A stretch of 64,000 nt of DNA from Pectobacterium carotovorum (GCA_016415585.1 CP066552.1:3782001-3846000), one strand, 5' to 3'. Shown: positions 16,860-30,195, counted from the first letter of the stretch. Notes: generated by a model not told the origin, from the sequence alone. Numbers and translations are program-made.

Positions 16860-16885
16860 GCAACGCGCGATAGATCGCGCGTTGC
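16860..16885. promoter_or_regulatory. Perfect hairpin in the pyrG-eno spacer
   Basis: GCAACGCGCGAT and ATCGCGCGTTGC form a perfect 12-bp stem with a 2-nt loop. There is no T-run on the minus strand, so it is more likely an mRNA-stabilising or processing hairpin than a rho-independent terminator. Confidence 0.5.
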
Positions 16886-16896
16886 TGATATAACTC

Positions 16897-18549
<1,653 letters not shown>

Positions 18550-18588
18550 TTAGGTTTAAAGACGATGGAGGTACCAAGACGGGAAAGT

Positions 18589-18617
18589 AGTATACCTGAA
18601 CCTGATGAACGCCACAA
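18589..18617 (-). promoter_or_regulatory. Sigma-70 promoter of pyrG
   Basis: On the minus strand TTGTGG (18612-18617) and TATACT (18589-18594) are separated by exactly 17 bp, about 55 bp before the pyrG start. Confidence 0.6.
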
Positions 18618-18760
18618 ATGTTCGTTTTACACAATGTGGCGATTCCAACACCCTCGAAGGTGAAGTAAAACCGCTCTCACCACAACCAATAATTACCTTT
18701 AATAACAATAGAATAAATTAATTAAAATCGATAAAAACAGGGTTTGTGATTAAAAACGGA

Positions 18761-19573
18761 TTAATGGCCTATTTCCTGTTTTTTCACCTGCTGCCATGCG
18801 GCTTCCATTTCATCCAGCGTCGCCTGTTCCAGCGTTTTTCCCGATGCCGTAACGATTTGTTCTACCTCGCGAAAACGACGAGTGAACTTGCGATTTGCCG
18901 CCTGTAATGCATTCTCAGCCTTGTGCCCCAGATGACGAGAGAGATTGACTGTGGAGAACAATAAATCACCTATCTCTTCACCTAATTTTTCTTCATCGAC
19001 AACGGCTTGCCGCGCCTCAAACATCACCTCGTCGATCTCTTCGTAAACTTTATCGAGCACCGGCCCCAGGCTGTCCCAATCGAAGCCAACAGAGGCACAA
19101 CGCTGCTGAATTTTTTGCGCTTTCATTAAGGCAGGCAGCGCATCAGGAATGTCGTCCAACGGCGAATGACGATCTTTCTCCGCCCGCTCCTGCGCTTTGG
19201 TCTGCTCCCAGTTTGCCAGCACGGCATCGCTGTCCGTCAGCGTCAAATCGCCGAAAATATGCGGGTGCCGACGTTCCAGCTTGTCGCTGATGGCGTTACA
19301 GACATCGGAGAAATCGAACAAGCCCTTTTCCTGCGCCATTTGCGCGTAAAACACCACCTGAAACAGCAAATCCCCTAACTCACCGCGCAGATCATCAAAA
19401 TCCTGACGGCTGATGGCATCCAGCACTTCATACGTTTCTTCCAGCGTATAAGGCGCGATGGTGTCAAACGTCTGTTTCTTATCCCACGGACAACCATTTT
19501 CAGGATCGCGCAGGGTTTTCATGATGGCGAGCAGGCGCTCGACGGAGGATAAATTCGTCAAAGATACGGTCAT
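18761..19573 (-). CDS. mazG: Nucleoside triphosphate pyrophosphohydrolase
   Basis: Encodes 270 residues from ATG 19573 (MTVSLTNLSSVERLLAIMK), preceded by AGGAAT; an upstream extension to 19621 is unlikely. Two MazG domains are present, each with the metal-binding EExxE-type helices (TLEETYEVLDAI; EEIDEVMFEARQAV). It hydrolyses NTPs and in E. coli modulates the ppGpp response. Located between relA and pyrG, the conserved enterobacterial order. Confidence 0.96.
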   Translation of the reverse strand: MTVSLTNLSSVERLLAIMKTLRDPENGCPWDKKQTFDTIAPYTLEETYEVLDAISRQDFDDLRGELGDLLFQVVFYAQMAQEKGLFDFSDVCNAISDKLERRHPHIFGDLTLTDSDAVLANWEQTKAQERAEKDRHSPLDDIPDALPALMKAQKIQQRCASVGFDWDSLGPVLDKVYEEIDEVMFEARQAVVDEEKLGEEIGDLLFSTVNLSRHLGHKAENALQAANRKFTRRFREVEQIVTASGKTLEQATLDEMEAAWQQVKKQEIGH

Positions 19574-19659
19574 AATATTCCTGAAAAAATGTGTATAAAA
19601 ATAGCAAAACACGGCAGCCAACTTCGGCTAAAAAGCGCAAAGACATCACTATTTTCATT

Positions 19660-19914
19660 TCAACGGCGTAAAAAATTGTGCTGAGATGCACATGACCGCC
19701 GAGTGAGCCGCATGGACGCGGCGAAAGCCTGTGCCGCGTATGGAACGCGTCACAGGCGGCTCGACAGCGGGCATGTTCATCGAAGGAACCGCATCGCGGC
19801 ACAATTCTCGCCAAAAGCCTGGGTTCTGAGGGATGCGGCGTCTGAGCATCCCTCAGTCGGGCGTGGCAATGGTGCCACAAAGAACAATATGGCTAATCAC
19901 GCACGAAACTGTTC
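19660..19914 (+). repeat. Large intergenic repeat family A, copy A2 (no module: empty site)
   Basis: Colinear with A1 and A3 but ~75 bp shorter in the middle. The stem CCTGTGCCGCGT / ACGCGTCACAGG (about 19727-19754) closes on a 4-5-nt loop exactly where A1 and A3 carry the hairpin module. A second stem CTGAGGGATG / CATCCCTCAG at about 19825-19857 has a different sequence from its counterparts in A1 and A3 but pairs equally well. It fills the mazG-relA spacer. Confidence 0.75.
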
Positions 19915-19960
19915 ACCACACCCGCCAAGGTTTTCAACTGGCAGATGGTGAAACCACCAT

Positions 19961-22198
19961 TTACGCCCCCTGTTGGCGCCGCGCGTCGATCACATCTGGA
20001 AGTTGGTTGAGCTTCGCCAGAATGCGGCTCAACACTTGCAGATTGTAGATCTCGATATCCATATCAATCGTGGCCAGTTGCTGCTTGGTATCGCTGCGGC
20101 TGGCGACGCCCAGTACATTAACCTTCTCGTTCGCCAGAATCGTGGTGATATCCCGCAGCAGGCCGCTACGATCGTTGGCAATCACCCTCACCACCAGCGA
20201 ATAGCCGCTGGAATAGCTTTCGCCCCATACTGCATCAACAATGCGCTCCGGCGAACTGGCGCGCAGTTCGTCCAACTGTTCACAGTCGGCGCGGTGAATT
20301 GAAATGCCCCGTCCGCGCGTGATAAACCCGGTGATCTCATCACCCGGAATCGGCTGGCAGCAGCGGGCAATGTGGTGCATCAGATTGCCTACACCTTCCA
20401 CCACCACGCGGCCGTTATCCTTATTATTACTGCGTACCGGCGGCTGATGTGACTTCTGCGTCAACTGGCGCAACGCTTCACGATCCAGCTCTTCCGCAGT
20501 AGGCTGTTTTAACTGCGATTGCAGGAAATTCACCATCTGATTCAGACGGACATCACCGCCGCCGATAGCGGCCAGTAATTCATCCAGTGAATTCACGTTA
20601 TAACGCGGCAACAGCAATTTTTCCGCCGCTTTCAGGCTGACGCCTAGGTGTGCCAGTTCATCATCCAGAATCTGCCGACCTGCCAGAATATTTTTGTCAC
20701 GATCCTGCTTACGGAACCAGTTCTGAATCTTAGAACGCCCACGGCTGGTGGTGATATATCCCAGATTCGGGTTCAGCCAGTCACGGCTCGGGTTCGGTTG
20801 CTTCTGGGTGATGATTTCAATCTGATCGCCCATTTGCAGTTGGTAGGTAAACGGCACAATACGTCCGCCGATTTTCGCCCCGATGCAGCGGTGCCCAATA
20901 TCGCTGTGGATGTGATAAGCAAAATCCAACGGCGTGGAGCCCGTGGGGAGATCCACCACGTCACCTTTCGGCGTAAAGACATAGACGCGGTCGTCAAACA
21001 CCTGACTGCGGACTTCGTCCAGTACATCATTCGAATCCGCCACTTCTTCCTGCCAGGCAAGCAGTTTCCGCAGCCAGGCAATGCGGCCTTCGTAGCCGGA
21101 ACGCCCGCCCACGGAGGAGCCTTCTTTGTATTTCCAGTGTGCTGCAACGCCCAGTTCGGCATCTTCATGCATCTGTCGCGTACGAATCTGGATTTCGAGC
21201 GTCTTTCCACCCGGCCCTAACACCACCGTGTGAATGGACTGATAACCGTTTGGTTTGGGGTTAGCGACGTAGTCGTCAAACTCGTCCGGCAGATGGCGAT
21301 AGTGGGTATGCACGATACCGAGCGCCCCGTAGCAGTCCTGCAAACGCTCAACGACAATGCGTACCGCACGGACATCGAACAGCTCATCGAACGACAATGC
21401 TTTCTTCTGCATCTTGCGCCAGATGCTGTAGATATGCTTAGGACGACCGTAGATCTCCGCCTGCACGCCCTCTTCTTTCATCGCGTTGCGCAGCGTTTTG
21501 ACAAAATCGTCAATGTACTGCGCACGATCGATACGGCGCTCATGCAGCAGCTTAGCGATTTTTTTATATTCATCAGGGTGCAGATAGCGAAAGCAGAAAT
21601 CTTCCAGCTCCCACTTTAACTGGCCGATACCTAAGCGGTTAGCCAGTGGCGCATAGATATTGGTACATTCTTTGGCCGCCAATACCCGTTCTTCTTCCGG
21701 GGCATCCTTCACTTCACGCAGGTGCGCAATCCGCTCAGCGAGTTTGATGACCACGCAGCGGAAATCTTCCACCATCGCCAGCAGCATGCGGCGGATGTTA
21801 TCGACCTGCTCAGACGCGCCGGAATCATTCTGCGTGGCTTTGAGCTGGCGGATTGCATCCATATCGCGCACGCCATGCACCAAATCAACGATGTTTTTAC
21901 CAAACGCGGCTTCCAGCGTCGCCTCATCAACCACGTTCGCGTCTGCCAGCGGAAAGAGCAGCGCTGCGCACATGCTATCATTGTCCATGCTCAGCGTGGA
22001 CAGGATTTCCACCATTTCAATGCCGCGCCACAGCAATAACGACGCATCGGCGTGATCTTGCGTTTGCTGCTCACAGTAACGCCAGGTTTCGGCTAAACGT
22101 TCACACGATTGCTGGCTGGAAATACCCAGTGAAGCAATCCACGCATCAGGGACAAACTCACCTGCCGTATTCAAATGCGCACTTCTTACCGCAACCAT
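19961..22198 (-). CDS. relA: (p)ppGpp synthetase I / GTP pyrophosphokinase
   Basis: Encodes 745 residues, full RelA length. Order: degenerate hydrolase domain (FPLADANVVDEATLEAAFG), synthetase domain with YGRPKHIYSIWRKMQ, TGS domain (VYVFTPKGDVVDLPTGSTPL), a helical/zinc-finger-like region (HHIARCCQPIPGDEI), and a C-terminal ACT domain. It senses uncharged tRNA on the ribosome and makes (p)ppGpp. Follows rlmD on the same strand with 53 bp between. Confidence 0.98.
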   Translation of the reverse strand: MVAVRSAHLNTAGEFVPDAWIASLGISSQQSCERLAETWRYCEQQTQDHADASLLLWRGIEMVEILSTLSMDNDSMCAALLFPLADANVVDEATLEAAFGKNIVDLVHGVRDMDAIRQLKATQNDSGASEQVDNIRRMLLAMVEDFRCVVIKLAERIAHLREVKDAPEEERVLAAKECTNIYAPLANRLGIGQLKWELEDFCFRYLHPDEYKKIAKLLHERRIDRAQYIDDFVKTLRNAMKEEGVQAEIYGRPKHIYSIWRKMQKKALSFDELFDVRAVRIVVERLQDCYGALGIVHTHYRHLPDEFDDYVANPKPNGYQSIHTVVLGPGGKTLEIQIRTRQMHEDAELGVAAHWKYKEGSSVGGRSGYEGRIAWLRKLLAWQEEVADSNDVLDEVRSQVFDDRVYVFTPKGDVVDLPTGSTPLDFAYHIHSDIGHRCIGAKIGGRIVPFTYQLQMGDQIEIITQKQPNPSRDWLNPNLGYITTSRGRSKIQNWFRKQDRDKNILAGRQILDDELAHLGVSLKAAEKLLLPRYNVNSLDELLAAIGGGDVRLNQMVNFLQSQLKQPTAEELDREALRQLTQKSHQPPVRSNNKDNGRVVVEGVGNLMHHIARCCQPIPGDEITGFITRGRGISIHRADCEQLDELRASSPERIVDAVWGESYSSGYSLVVRVIANDRSGLLRDITTILANEKVNVLGVASRSDTKQQLATIDMDIEIYNLQVLSRILAKLNQLPDVIDARRQQGA

Positions 22199-22251
22199 AA
22201 TTTCTCCCTACGTTACCCTTCACCCTGCAAACGACGCCGCTTTGCTGCCTA

Positions 22252-23601
22252 TTACGCCTTTCGCGTGCCGGTATCGTGCAAAAACAGTGCCATCGATTCA
22301 AGGTGACCGGTATGTGGAAACATATCCAGCATCGCAACATTCGCCAGCCTGAAACCCGCTGCCAGTAATACTTTGCTATCGCGCGCTAACGTCGTGGCAT
22401 TACAGGAGACATACACCACCCGTTCAGGTGCCAGTCTGGTTATCTGCTCCATCACGCCTGCCGCGCCCGCACGTGCCGGATCAAGTAATATCTTATCAAA
22501 ACCTTGAGCCGCCCACGGCTGCTGCGTGACGTCATCTTCAAGATTTTGGTGAAAAAATGTGACATTGGGCAGCCCATTGCGTCGGGCATTCTCGCGTCCT
22601 TTCTCAACTAACGCGGCCACCCCTTCTACACCAACGACGCTGGCGGCACGCTGTGCCAGCGGTAGCGTGAAGTTACCCATGCCACAAAACAGATCTAATA
22701 TTCTATCCTGCGGTTGCACATCCAGCCATGCCAGCGCCTGCGCGACCATCTGCTGATTCACCGCATCATTAACCTGAATAAAATCGCGCGGGCTAAAGGC
22801 CAGCGTCAGCCCAGCAACGTGATAAACCGGCTCTTCACCCTGTAGACACGTCAGCGAATCGGCATCCGGAGCCAGATAAACCGAAACGCCCTGCTGCTGC
22901 GCAAAATCACACAGCGCCTGCTGATCCGATGAATGGAGTGGATCAAGGTGCCTCAGCACCAGTAGCGGACCGTTCTCCGCCTGCACCAACTCCACATGCC
23001 CAAGGCGCTTCACCGCCTTTAATCGACTCAGGCAATCGCGTAGCGGTTGCAGCAGCGCTTCAAGCTCGGGGCGCAACACCGGACAGACTTTGATATCCAC
23101 CAGATCGTGAGAATTTGACTGCCGATAGCCCATCAACAGACGCTGCTCTTTTGCCTGAAAGTATAACGCAAGCCGCGCGCGCCTCCGATAGGCATAAGGT
23201 GTGCCAGCAATCAGCGAGGCTTCAGGCAGCTCAGCGCCCGTTTCCCGCGTCATCAGATGCATCAATGCAGCCGATTTACTGCTCTGTTGCAGCGCGATAT
23301 CCGCGTGCTGCTGTTGACAACCGCCACAGCCGGTAAAATGCGGGCACGGCGGCGAAACGCGCTGCGGGCTAGGCGTCAGCAGGCGTTTAAGTTTTGCATG
23401 CGAAAACTGACGTTTCTCTTCTGTCAGTTGGACCTCGGCCTGCTCTCCCGGCAGTACACCCGTGACAAACACCGTCTTGCCTTCGTGACGCGCCACCCCC
23501 TGCCCAAACGGATCAAGCGACGTGACCGTAACAGTGAGGTTCTTAGCAGGAATTGCTTTCCGGGTCGTCACACGCCGGTTTGGAGAGTAGAATTGCGCCA
23601 T
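22252..23601 (-). CDS. rlmD: 23S rRNA (uracil-1939-C5)-methyltransferase
   Basis: Encodes 449 residues. The N-terminal TRAM domain binds RNA. The iron-sulfur cysteines lie in [14 protein letters not shown], the S-adenosylmethionine motif is [14 protein letters not shown], and the catalytic cysteine is in [13 protein letters not shown]. Formerly rumA. Divergent from barA with 117 bp between, as in E. coli. Confidence 0.97.
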   Translation of the reverse strand: MAQFYSPNRRVTTRKAIPAKNLTVTVTSLDPFGQGVARHEGKTVFVTGVLPGEQAEVQLTEEKRQFSHAKLKRLLTPSPQRVSPPCPHFTGCGGCQQQHADIALQQSSKSAALMHLMTRETGAELPEASLIAGTPYAYRRRARLALYFQAKEQRLLMGYRQSNSHDLVDIKVCPVLRPELEALLQPLRDCLSRLKAVKRLGHVELVQAENGPLLVLRHLDPLHSSDQQALCDFAQQQGVSVYLAPDADSLTCLQGEEPVYHVAGLTLAFSPRDFIQVNDAVNQQMVAQALAWLDVQPQDRILDLFCGMGNFTLPLAQRAASVVGVEGVAALVEKGRENARRNGLPNVTFFHQNLEDDVTQQPWAAQGFDKILLDPARAGAAGVMEQITRLAPERVVYVSCNATTLARDSKVLLAAGFRLANVAMLDMFPHTGHLESMALFLHDTGTRKA

Positions 23602-23718
23602 AATGTACTATCGATTGATCTCTTGGGTTGAACGGCTGTAACCGGTACATGCAGTACCCGATAACTAATTACATCATTGGGTGCTCAGCATCCTCTAATT
23701 CTCCCACATTGGAACCCC

Positions 23719-26514
23719 ATGACCAAATACAGTCTTCGTGCACGGATGTTGATACTGATTTTGGCACCGACGTTGATGATCGGGCTGCTGCTTAGTTCGT
23801 TCTTCGTCATCCATCGTTACAATCAGTTGCAGTCGCAATTGGCCGATTCGGGCACCAGCATCATTGAGCCGCTGGCGACCATCAGCGCTTATGCCATTAC
23901 TCATCGCCAGATGGACACAATTCCCGCGTTAATCAATACGCTTCATCGCCGTCACTCCGCGATTATTCGTACCATTAGCGTGTTCGATGCGCGTAATCAG
24001 CTCCTCGCCACCACCAACGTCCGCAACAACGTGACATTACAGTCGCTCAGCAGCGATGCGCTTGCACACAATAAGCTGCACCTGCACCACACGAATGACG
24101 CGCTGATTCTGCACATGCCGATCGTCACTGACAGCGAATTCATGCAGGGCGGAACAACGCCCGTGCTGCCCGGCACCGCGACACCTCTCGGCTATCTGGT
24201 GATCGAGCTGGATACCAGCACCATTCAGCTTCAGCAGTATCAGGAAATTTTCATTGCCGCGCTCCTACTGCTGTTATCTTTGGGTGCCGCCGTCCTTTTT
24301 GCTTATCGTCTGATGCGGGATGTCACCACCCCGATTCGTAATATGGTTGATACCGTCGATCGTATTCGTCGTGGGCAGTTGGATAGCCGGGTCGAAGGTT
24401 ACATGCTCGGCGAACTGGATATGCTGAAAAACGGCATCAACTCCATGGCGATGTCGCTGACCGCCTACCACGAAGAAATGCAGCAAAATATCGATCAGGC
24501 GACCTACGATCTGCGGGAAACGCTGGAGCAGATGGAGATCCAAAACGTCGAGCTGGATCTGGCTAAAAAGCGCGCGCAGGAAGCCGCCCGCATCAAGTCT
24601 GAGTTTCTGGCAAATATGTCGCACGAACTGAGAACGCCGCTGAATGGCGTGATCGGTTTCACCCGCCAGACGTTGAAAACACCGCTGAACGCGACACAGA
24701 CAGACTATCTGCTCACCATCGAGCGGTCCGCCAATAACTTGCTGAATATTATTAACGATGTGCTGGATTTCTCGAAGCTAGAAGCCGGAAAGCTGGTGCT
24801 GGAGGATATTCCGTTCTCCCTGCACAACACGCTGGACGACGTTGTGATGCTGCTGGCGCACACGGCACATGAAAAAGGGCTGGAGCTGACGCTCAGTATT
24901 CAGAATGACGTTCCCGAACAGTTTGTCGGCGATCCGCTGCGGATACAACAAATCATCACCAACCTGCTGGGTAACGCGATTAAATTTACTGAACAGGGCA
25001 ATATTGATATCCGGGTTGAAAAGCGTCGGCAGGAACATCATCAGGTCCAGCTTGAAGTGCAAATACGCGACACTGGCATCGGTATTGCCGAGTTGCAACA
25101 ATCGCAGCTATTCCAGGCCTTCCGTCAGGCTGACACCAGTATTTCACGCCGTCATGGCGGCACGGGGCTTGGGCTGGTCATCACCCAGCGTCTGGTCAAA
25201 GAAATGGGTGGCAACATCAGCTTCCAGAGCCAGCTTAACAAGGGTTCGACTTTCTGGTTCCATATCACGTTACCGCTCAATCCCCACGCCATGCCGACGG
25301 GACCCGCCAACACGATGCTACAAGGTAAACATCTGGCCTACGTCGAGTACCATCCCACCGCCGCGCAAGCCACGCTGGATATCCTGAGCCAAACGCCGCT
25401 AATCGTGAGTTACAGCCCGACGTTTGAGCAACTGCCAGAGGGAGAGTTTGATATCCTGCTACTTGGTATTCCCGTGCAATATCGCAATACACTGCTCGAT
25501 TACACGCCCAGACTGCGCGATATCTGCCGCCGTGCTCCCCGCGTCATTCTGGCGCTACCTAGCCTGGCGCAAATGGATGCCGAACAGTTGAAAACTTTCG
25601 GCGTACATGCCTGCCTGAGCAAACCGCTCGCGGCGTCACGCCTGCTGCCACTGTTACAGGACAGCACGCTGTTCCAACTCTCTTTTCTGCCAGATGACAC
25701 GGTATCGCAATCAAGTACCGCACGCCGCCCAGCTCGTCTGCCGCTGAGCGTGATGGCGGTGGATGACAATCCAGCTAATCTGAAACTGATCGGCACGCTG
25801 CTGGAAGAGCAGGTCGAGACGATTATCCTGTGCGAAAGCGGACAAGATGCGATTGCACAGGCAGAACTGAATCAGTGCGATATTATTCTCATGGATATTC
25901 AGATGCCGGGTATGGACGGCATTTGCGCCAGCGAATTGATCCGTCAGATCCCTCACCATGCCACCACGCCTATCATCGCGGTGACGGCGCAGACTATGAC
26001 GGGTGAACGTGAGCATCTGCTGCGTTCGGGTATGGATGACTATCTGGCGAAACCGATAGACGAACAGATGCTGAAAAGCGTGTTGACGCGTCATGCACGG
26101 CGAGATCCGTTGAAGCGCAATCGGGGCGAGATGACGGGATTACTGAACGAGCACGACGATAGCCAGCTATCACTCGACTGGGCGCTGGCGCAGCAACAGG
26201 CGGCCAACAAGCCGGAACTGGCGCGCGACCTGCTGCAAATGCTGTTGGATTTCTTGCCAGAGGTTCAGCGGAAGATAGAAAACGTGCTGAAGGGGCAGAC
26301 GGATGATGACATCATCGAGCTGGTTCATAAACTGCACGGCAGTTGCAGCTACAGCGGCGTTCCGCGTCTGCAACGCCTCTGCCGCTATCTGGAACAACAG
26401 CTGCGTAAAGGCATTCACGCCAGCGATCTGGAACCCGAATGGCTAGAGTTGCTGGACGAAATCGACAACGTCCGCAAAGCCGCCCAGCCGCATATCAAAC
26501 CTATGCATTCGTAA
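23719..26514 (+). CDS. barA: Hybrid sensor histidine kinase BarA (GacS/ExpS)
   Basis: Encodes 931 residues from ATG 23719 ([20 protein letters not shown]). Transmembrane segments lie near residues 11-31 and 177-197 around a periplasmic loop. Next come HAMP, a HisKA domain with H302 in [14 protein letters not shown], HATPase ([27 protein letters not shown]), a receiver with [10 protein letters not shown], and a C-terminal HPt ([11 protein letters not shown]). With UvrY/GacA it drives CsrB-type sRNAs and, in soft-rot bacteria, exoenzyme and virulence control. Confidence 0.97.
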   Translation: MTKYSLRARMLILILAPTLMIGLLLSSFFVIHRYNQLQSQLADSGTSIIEPLATISAYAITHRQMDTIPALINTLHRRHSAIIRTISVFDARNQLLATTNVRNNVTLQSLSSDALAHNKLHLHHTNDALILHMPIVTDSEFMQGGTTPVLPGTATPLGYLVIELDTSTIQLQQYQEIFIAALLLLLSLGAAVLFAYRLMRDVTTPIRNMVDTVDRIRRGQLDSRVEGYMLGELDMLKNGINSMAMSLTAYHEEMQQNIDQATYDLRETLEQMEIQNVELDLAKKRAQEAARIKSEFLANMSHELRTPLNGVIGFTRQTLKTPLNATQTDYLLTIERSANNLLNIINDVLDFSKLEAGKLVLEDIPFSLHNTLDDVVMLLAHTAHEKGLELTLSIQNDVPEQFVGDPLRIQQIITNLLGNAIKFTEQGNIDIRVEKRRQEHHQVQLEVQIRDTGIGIAELQQSQLFQAFRQADTSISRRHGGTGLGLVITQRLVKEMGGNISFQSQLNKGSTFWFHITLPLNPHAMPTGPANTMLQGKHLAYVEYHPTAAQATLDILSQTPLIVSYSPTFEQLPEGEFDILLLGIPVQYRNTLLDYTPRLRDICRRAPRVILALPSLAQMDAEQLKTFGVHACLSKPLAASRLLPLLQDSTLFQLSFLPDDTVSQSSTARRPARLPLSVMAVDDNPANLKLIGTLLEEQVETIILCESGQDAIAQAELNQCDIILMDIQMPGMDGICASELIRQIPHHATTPIIAVTAQTMTGEREHLLRSGMDDYLAKPIDEQMLKSVLTRHARRDPLKRNRGEMTGLLNEHDDSQLSLDWALAQQQAANKPELARDLLQMLLDFLPEVQRKIENVLKGQTDDDIIELVHKLHGSCSYSGVPRLQRLCRYLEQQLRKGIHASDLEPEWLELLDEIDNVRKAAQPHIKPMHS

Positions 26515-26567
26515 TCAATATCCCCAGCATAGCCCTGTCTCTTCGTCATATTTTATGTGGCTGTGGA

Positions 26568-26935
26568 GACAGTTTCGTGCGCTTACAATATGGCTATTCC
26601 ATGCTCCTCCGCAGCACGCGCCCGACACGGGACGGCTCAAACGCCGCTCGCCCCGTGACCCCAGGCTTTTTGGCGGAAATTATGCCGCTAACGCGGGGCC
26701 TTCGTCGGTATCTGGCTTTACGGACCGCTTGCGACACGATTACTCACCCCATAAATGGGGCTCGCCCTCCGGGCCAGCACACGTGCTGTTCAAAAACGTC
26801 TCTGACGTTTTTGTCCGGCGTGGCGCAAGCTTTCGCCGCGTCCTGCGGCTCATCCGAAGCCAGCTATCTCCTCAGCATAATTTTTTACGCCGGATAACGG
26901 CAAAACCCACAATGTCGCTGCATTCGTATAAGAAA
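26568..26935 (-). repeat. Large intergenic repeat family A, copy A3, carrying the hairpin module
   Basis: Reverse-strand counterpart of A1 across its whole length, including the ends (GCGCACGAAACTG-type and TTGCCGTTATCC-type). It contains the module at 26742-26814. Its host stem (GCTTGCG/CGCAAGC) differs from A1 and A2 but still pairs. The plus-strand reading frames covering it are not shared with the other copies. 26936-27058 shows nothing else. Confidence 0.75.
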
Positions 26936-27058
26936 CAGCAGACTGACAGAGGGAGAACCTAACGCTGAACGTTTAAGGGACGAGCGCACGAAACCGCCTC
27001 CGCATCTGCATAAAAACGTGTAGATAAAAGGCGCTGATTAACCGCATCACGATAGCGC

Positions 27059-28204
27059 TCAGCGCGACACAGACTGCGCCAGTCGGATCGTGGCGGCGAT
27101 ATTACGTGCCGTCATCCGCACATTCTCTGCCGCATTATCCAGCGCTTCTTCTAGTGAGCAGATGTTGTAAAGCACGCTAAATACTGCATCCAGGCCATGT
27201 TCATGCACCACCCCGACATCTGCCGTCAGGCTGCCAGCAATGCCAATCACCGGTTTGTTATACTGTTTGGCGATCCGCGCCACGCCAATCGGCACTTTAC
27301 CGTGGATTGTCTGACTGTCGATGCGCCCTTCCCCGGTAATCACCAGCGTGGCATCTCGTACCAGCGCATCCAACCCCAACGCTTCTGTAACAATCTCAAT
27401 GCCCTGACGCAGCTCAGCGCCGCAAAAAGCCTGTAGCGCCGCCCCCATACCGCCCGCCGCCCCCGCACCGGGAACGTGTTCCACGTCCATATCCAGATCG
27501 TGGCGAATCACCGCCGCATAATGCTTCAGCCCATTATCCAGCTGTTCAATCATCTCCGGCGTTGCCCCTTTCTGGGGGCCAAAAATCGCCGACGCACCCT
27601 GTTTCCCCGTCAACGGGTTGGTCACATCACAGGCCACTTCAAAGCGACAATTTTTAATACGCTCATCCAGCTCACTGATATCAATGCGAGCGAGTTTGTC
27701 GAGTTCCCCCCCGCCAAAACCGATCTGCTCGCCCTGCTTATCCAGCAACTTCGCGCCCAGCGCCTGCACCATGCCCGATCCGCCGTCATTGGTTGCGCTC
27801 CCGCCAATGCCGATGATGCAGTGTCGAACACCATGATCTAACGCGCAGCGAATCAACTCGCCCGTGCCATAGCTGGTCGTTTTTAACGGATTACGCAGTT
27901 GCGAAGGCACTCGTTCCAGGCCGCTCGCCGCCGCCATCTCAATAAAAGCCGTTTTTTCATCGCCAGACAGGCCAAAGAACGCGTCGATGCTATCGCCTAA
28001 CGGTCCTGTCACCTTAACATTCACAATCTTGCCATCGGTCGCAGCGACCATGGCTTCTACGGTGCCTTCCCCACCATCTGCAACGGGCAATTTGACATAG
28101 CAGGCATCGGGAAATATTTCACGAAATCCCTTTTCAATCTGCGTAGCAACCTCTTGTGCAGACAGGCTTTCTTTATAAGAATCCGGTGCGATCACTATTT
28201 TCAT
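27059..28204 (-). CDS. garK: Glycerate 2-kinase
   Basis: Encodes 381 residues of the GarK/GlxK glycerate kinase family (MKIVIAPDSYKESLSAQEVA; GGEGTVEAM; CIIGIGGSATNDGGSGMVQA; VITGEGRIDSQTIHGK). It phosphorylates D-glycerate to 2-phosphoglycerate, which enters glycolysis at the enolase step. Last gene of the gudX-gudD-garL-garR-garK run, separated from garR by 177 bp. Confidence 0.95.
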   Translation of the reverse strand: MKIVIAPDSYKESLSAQEVATQIEKGFREIFPDACYVKLPVADGGEGTVEAMVAATDGKIVNVKVTGPLGDSIDAFFGLSGDEKTAFIEMAAASGLERVPSQLRNPLKTTSYGTGELIRCALDHGVRHCIIGIGGSATNDGGSGMVQALGAKLLDKQGEQIGFGGGELDKLARIDISELDERIKNCRFEVACDVTNPLTGKQGASAIFGPQKGATPEMIEQLDNGLKHYAAVIRHDLDMDVEHVPGAGAAGGMGAALQAFCGAELRQGIEIVTEALGLDALVRDATLVITGEGRIDSQTIHGKVPIGVARIAKQYNKPVIGIAGSLTADVGVVHEHGLDAVFSVLYNICSLEEALDNAAENVRMTARNIAATIRLAQSVSR

Positions 28205-28381
28205 AAACGATCCGATTTCATCAACGTTCCGATTGCATCAATAATCCGCGCGCTCATGAAACGGCGCTTATACCTGCCAACGTTCAGGGCAGCAGATCCT
28301 GAAATCCAGTAGGTAGATCAGAGTGATTATCTGCCAGTCGGCTGGCATCCTGTGCCAGCCTCGTGACTATCGCTTCACGGC

Positions 28382-29266
28382 TTATCGCGTAACTTCAACT
28401 TTGGCCAGCTTCTCGTAGTAACACGCCAGCGCACTGTGGTCGGCCGATCCCAGATCGTCCGCTTTCAGCGCCTGCATCATTTCCATCACCGCCGCCGTTA
28501 ATGGCAGCTGTGCGCCGACGCCGTGTGAGGTATCCAGCGCGTTCGCCAAATCTTTGATATGCAGATCGATGCGGAAACCCGGCTTAAAGTTACGATCCAT
28601 CACCATCGGCGCTTTCGCATCCAGCACGGTGCTGCCTGCCAATCCACCGCGGATCGCCTGATAAACCAGATCCGGGTTAACCCCAGCTTTCGTCGCCAGC
28701 ACCAGCGCTTCAGACATGGCGGCAATGTTCAGCGCCACAATCACCTGGTTCGCCAGTTTGGTCACGTTGCCCGCGCCGATATCACCGGTATGTACAACAG
28801 AACCCGCCATGGATTTCAGAATCTCAAAGCAGCGGTCAAACTGGGCTTTGTCACCACCGACCATCACGGACAGCGTGCCGTCGATCGCTTTCGGCTCACC
28901 GCCGCTGACTGGCGCGTCCAGCATAGCGATCTCTTTCGCCGCCAGTGCGGTAGCAATTTCACGGCTGGCAAGCGGGGCGATTGAACTCATATCCACCACA
29001 ATGCTTCCGGCACGCGCACCGCCGATGACGCCGTTTTCACCCAGCACCACTTCTTTAACGTGTGGAGAGTTAGGCAGCATAGTGATGATGACATCGCACT
29101 GCTCCGCAACCTGTTTCGGCGTTTCAGCCGCCGTAGCGCCCGCCGCAACCACTTCCGCGACCGCGTCCAGATTTCGATCCATCACGACTAATGAGTAACC
29201 TGCTTTCAGCAGATTTTTACTCATCGGTTTTCCCATGATGCCCAATCCAATAAAACCAATTTTCAT
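28382..29266 (-). CDS. garR: 2-hydroxy-3-oxopropionate (tartronate semialdehyde) reductase
   Basis: Encodes 294 residues from ATG 29266 (MKIGFIGLGIMGKPMSKNLL), preceded by GAGGTTAGGG; the frame opens earlier to 29299. It has the Rossmann motif GLGIMG, the substrate segment LDAPVSGGEPKAIDGTLS, and the catalytic lysine in GNVTKLANQVIVALN. Reduces tartronate semialdehyde to D-glycerate for GarK. Confidence 0.96.
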   Translation of the reverse strand: MKIGFIGLGIMGKPMSKNLLKAGYSLVVMDRNLDAVAEVVAAGATAAETPKQVAEQCDVIITMLPNSPHVKEVVLGENGVIGGARAGSIVVDMSSIAPLASREIATALAAKEIAMLDAPVSGGEPKAIDGTLSVMVGGDKAQFDRCFEILKSMAGSVVHTGDIGAGNVTKLANQVIVALNIAAMSEALVLATKAGVNPDLVYQAIRGGLAGSTVLDAKAPMVMDRNFKPGFRIDLHIKDLANALDTSHGVGAQLPLTAAVMEMMQALKADDLGSADHSALACYYEKLAKVEVTR

Positions 29267-29355
29267 CGCCCTAACCTCATTGTCTGATGTAGATATCACT
29301 TCAATTCACGATGAACCCGCCTCATGGCGGATCCGATTCGCACGGAATGACTGAA

Positions 29356-30126
29356 TTACTTCTTGTACTTGTCGCTCAGCGCCTGTGTTGCGCTGCGGAA
29401 CACGCCCAGATCGCTACCGACCGCAACGAAGCTTGCGCCCCATTCCAGATAGCGACGCGCATCGGCTTCAACCGGAGCCAAAATGCCGCACGGCTTGTTA
29501 TGCGCAGCAGTACGATCGAAGATGTGGCGGATCGCTTTCTGCACGTCAGGATGATTAGGCTGACCGAGGTAGCCCAGCGCCGCAGACAGGTCGCTCGGAC
29601 CAACAAACACGCCGTCTACGCCGTCTACGGCAATAATTTCATCCAGATTGTCGAGGCCGTCCTGACTTTCGATTTGCACTACGACGGTAATGTTGTCGTT
29701 AATGTTGGCAAAATAGTTCGGTTCGGTGCCATAACAGTTGCTACGGTGCGCCACGGAAACGCCGCGGATACCCGCTGGCGGATAACGGGTTGACGCGACC
29801 GCACGTGCAGCTTCTTCCGCCGTTTCCACGAAAGGAATCAGGAAGTTATTGAACCCGATATCCAGCAGTCGCTTGATGATGATTGGCTCATTGCACGGCG
29901 GACGGACGACAGGCGCGCTGTGGCTGCCTTTCAGCGCCATGAGCTGAGGAATAAACGTCACGATATCGTTAGGCGCATGCTCTCCATCCAGCACCAGCCA
30001 GTCGAATCCCGCCAGCCCCAGCACTTCAGTTGAAATCGGGTTGCCCAGCGCACACCAGCAGCCAATCAACGTTTTCCCCTGCAGCAAATCTTGGCGAAAA
30101 CGGTTAGGTAACAGCGGAGTCTTCAT
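29356..30126 (-). CDS. garL: 5-keto-4-deoxy-D-glucarate aldolase
   Basis: Encodes 256 residues of the HpcH/HpaI class II aldolase family: [34 protein letters not shown], and [17 protein letters not shown] with metal-binding Glu and Asp. It splits 5-keto-4-deoxyglucarate into pyruvate and tartronate semialdehyde, linking the dehydratases to GarR. Confidence 0.96.
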   Translation of the reverse strand: MKTPLLPNRFRQDLLQGKTLIGCWCALGNPISTEVLGLAGFDWLVLDGEHAPNDIVTFIPQLMALKGSHSAPVVRPPCNEPIIIKRLLDIGFNNFLIPFVETAEEAARAVASTRYPPAGIRGVSVAHRSNCYGTEPNYFANINDNITVVVQIESQDGLDNLDEIIAVDGVDGVFVGPSDLSAALGYLGQPNHPDVQKAIRHIFDRTAAHNKPCGILAPVEADARRYLEWGASFVAVGSDLGVFRSATQALSDKYKK

Positions 30127-30195
30127 TTTTTATCCTCGGTCATTCCAGCGCCGCTTGCCTGAAGCGGCGCGCTCAAAAAACGGAAAATCAGAACG

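Noticed and set aside
26439..26962. Two plus-strand ORFs overlapping the end of barA and repeat A3
   Set aside because: They cross the coding end of barA and a non-coding repeat and have no family resemblance.
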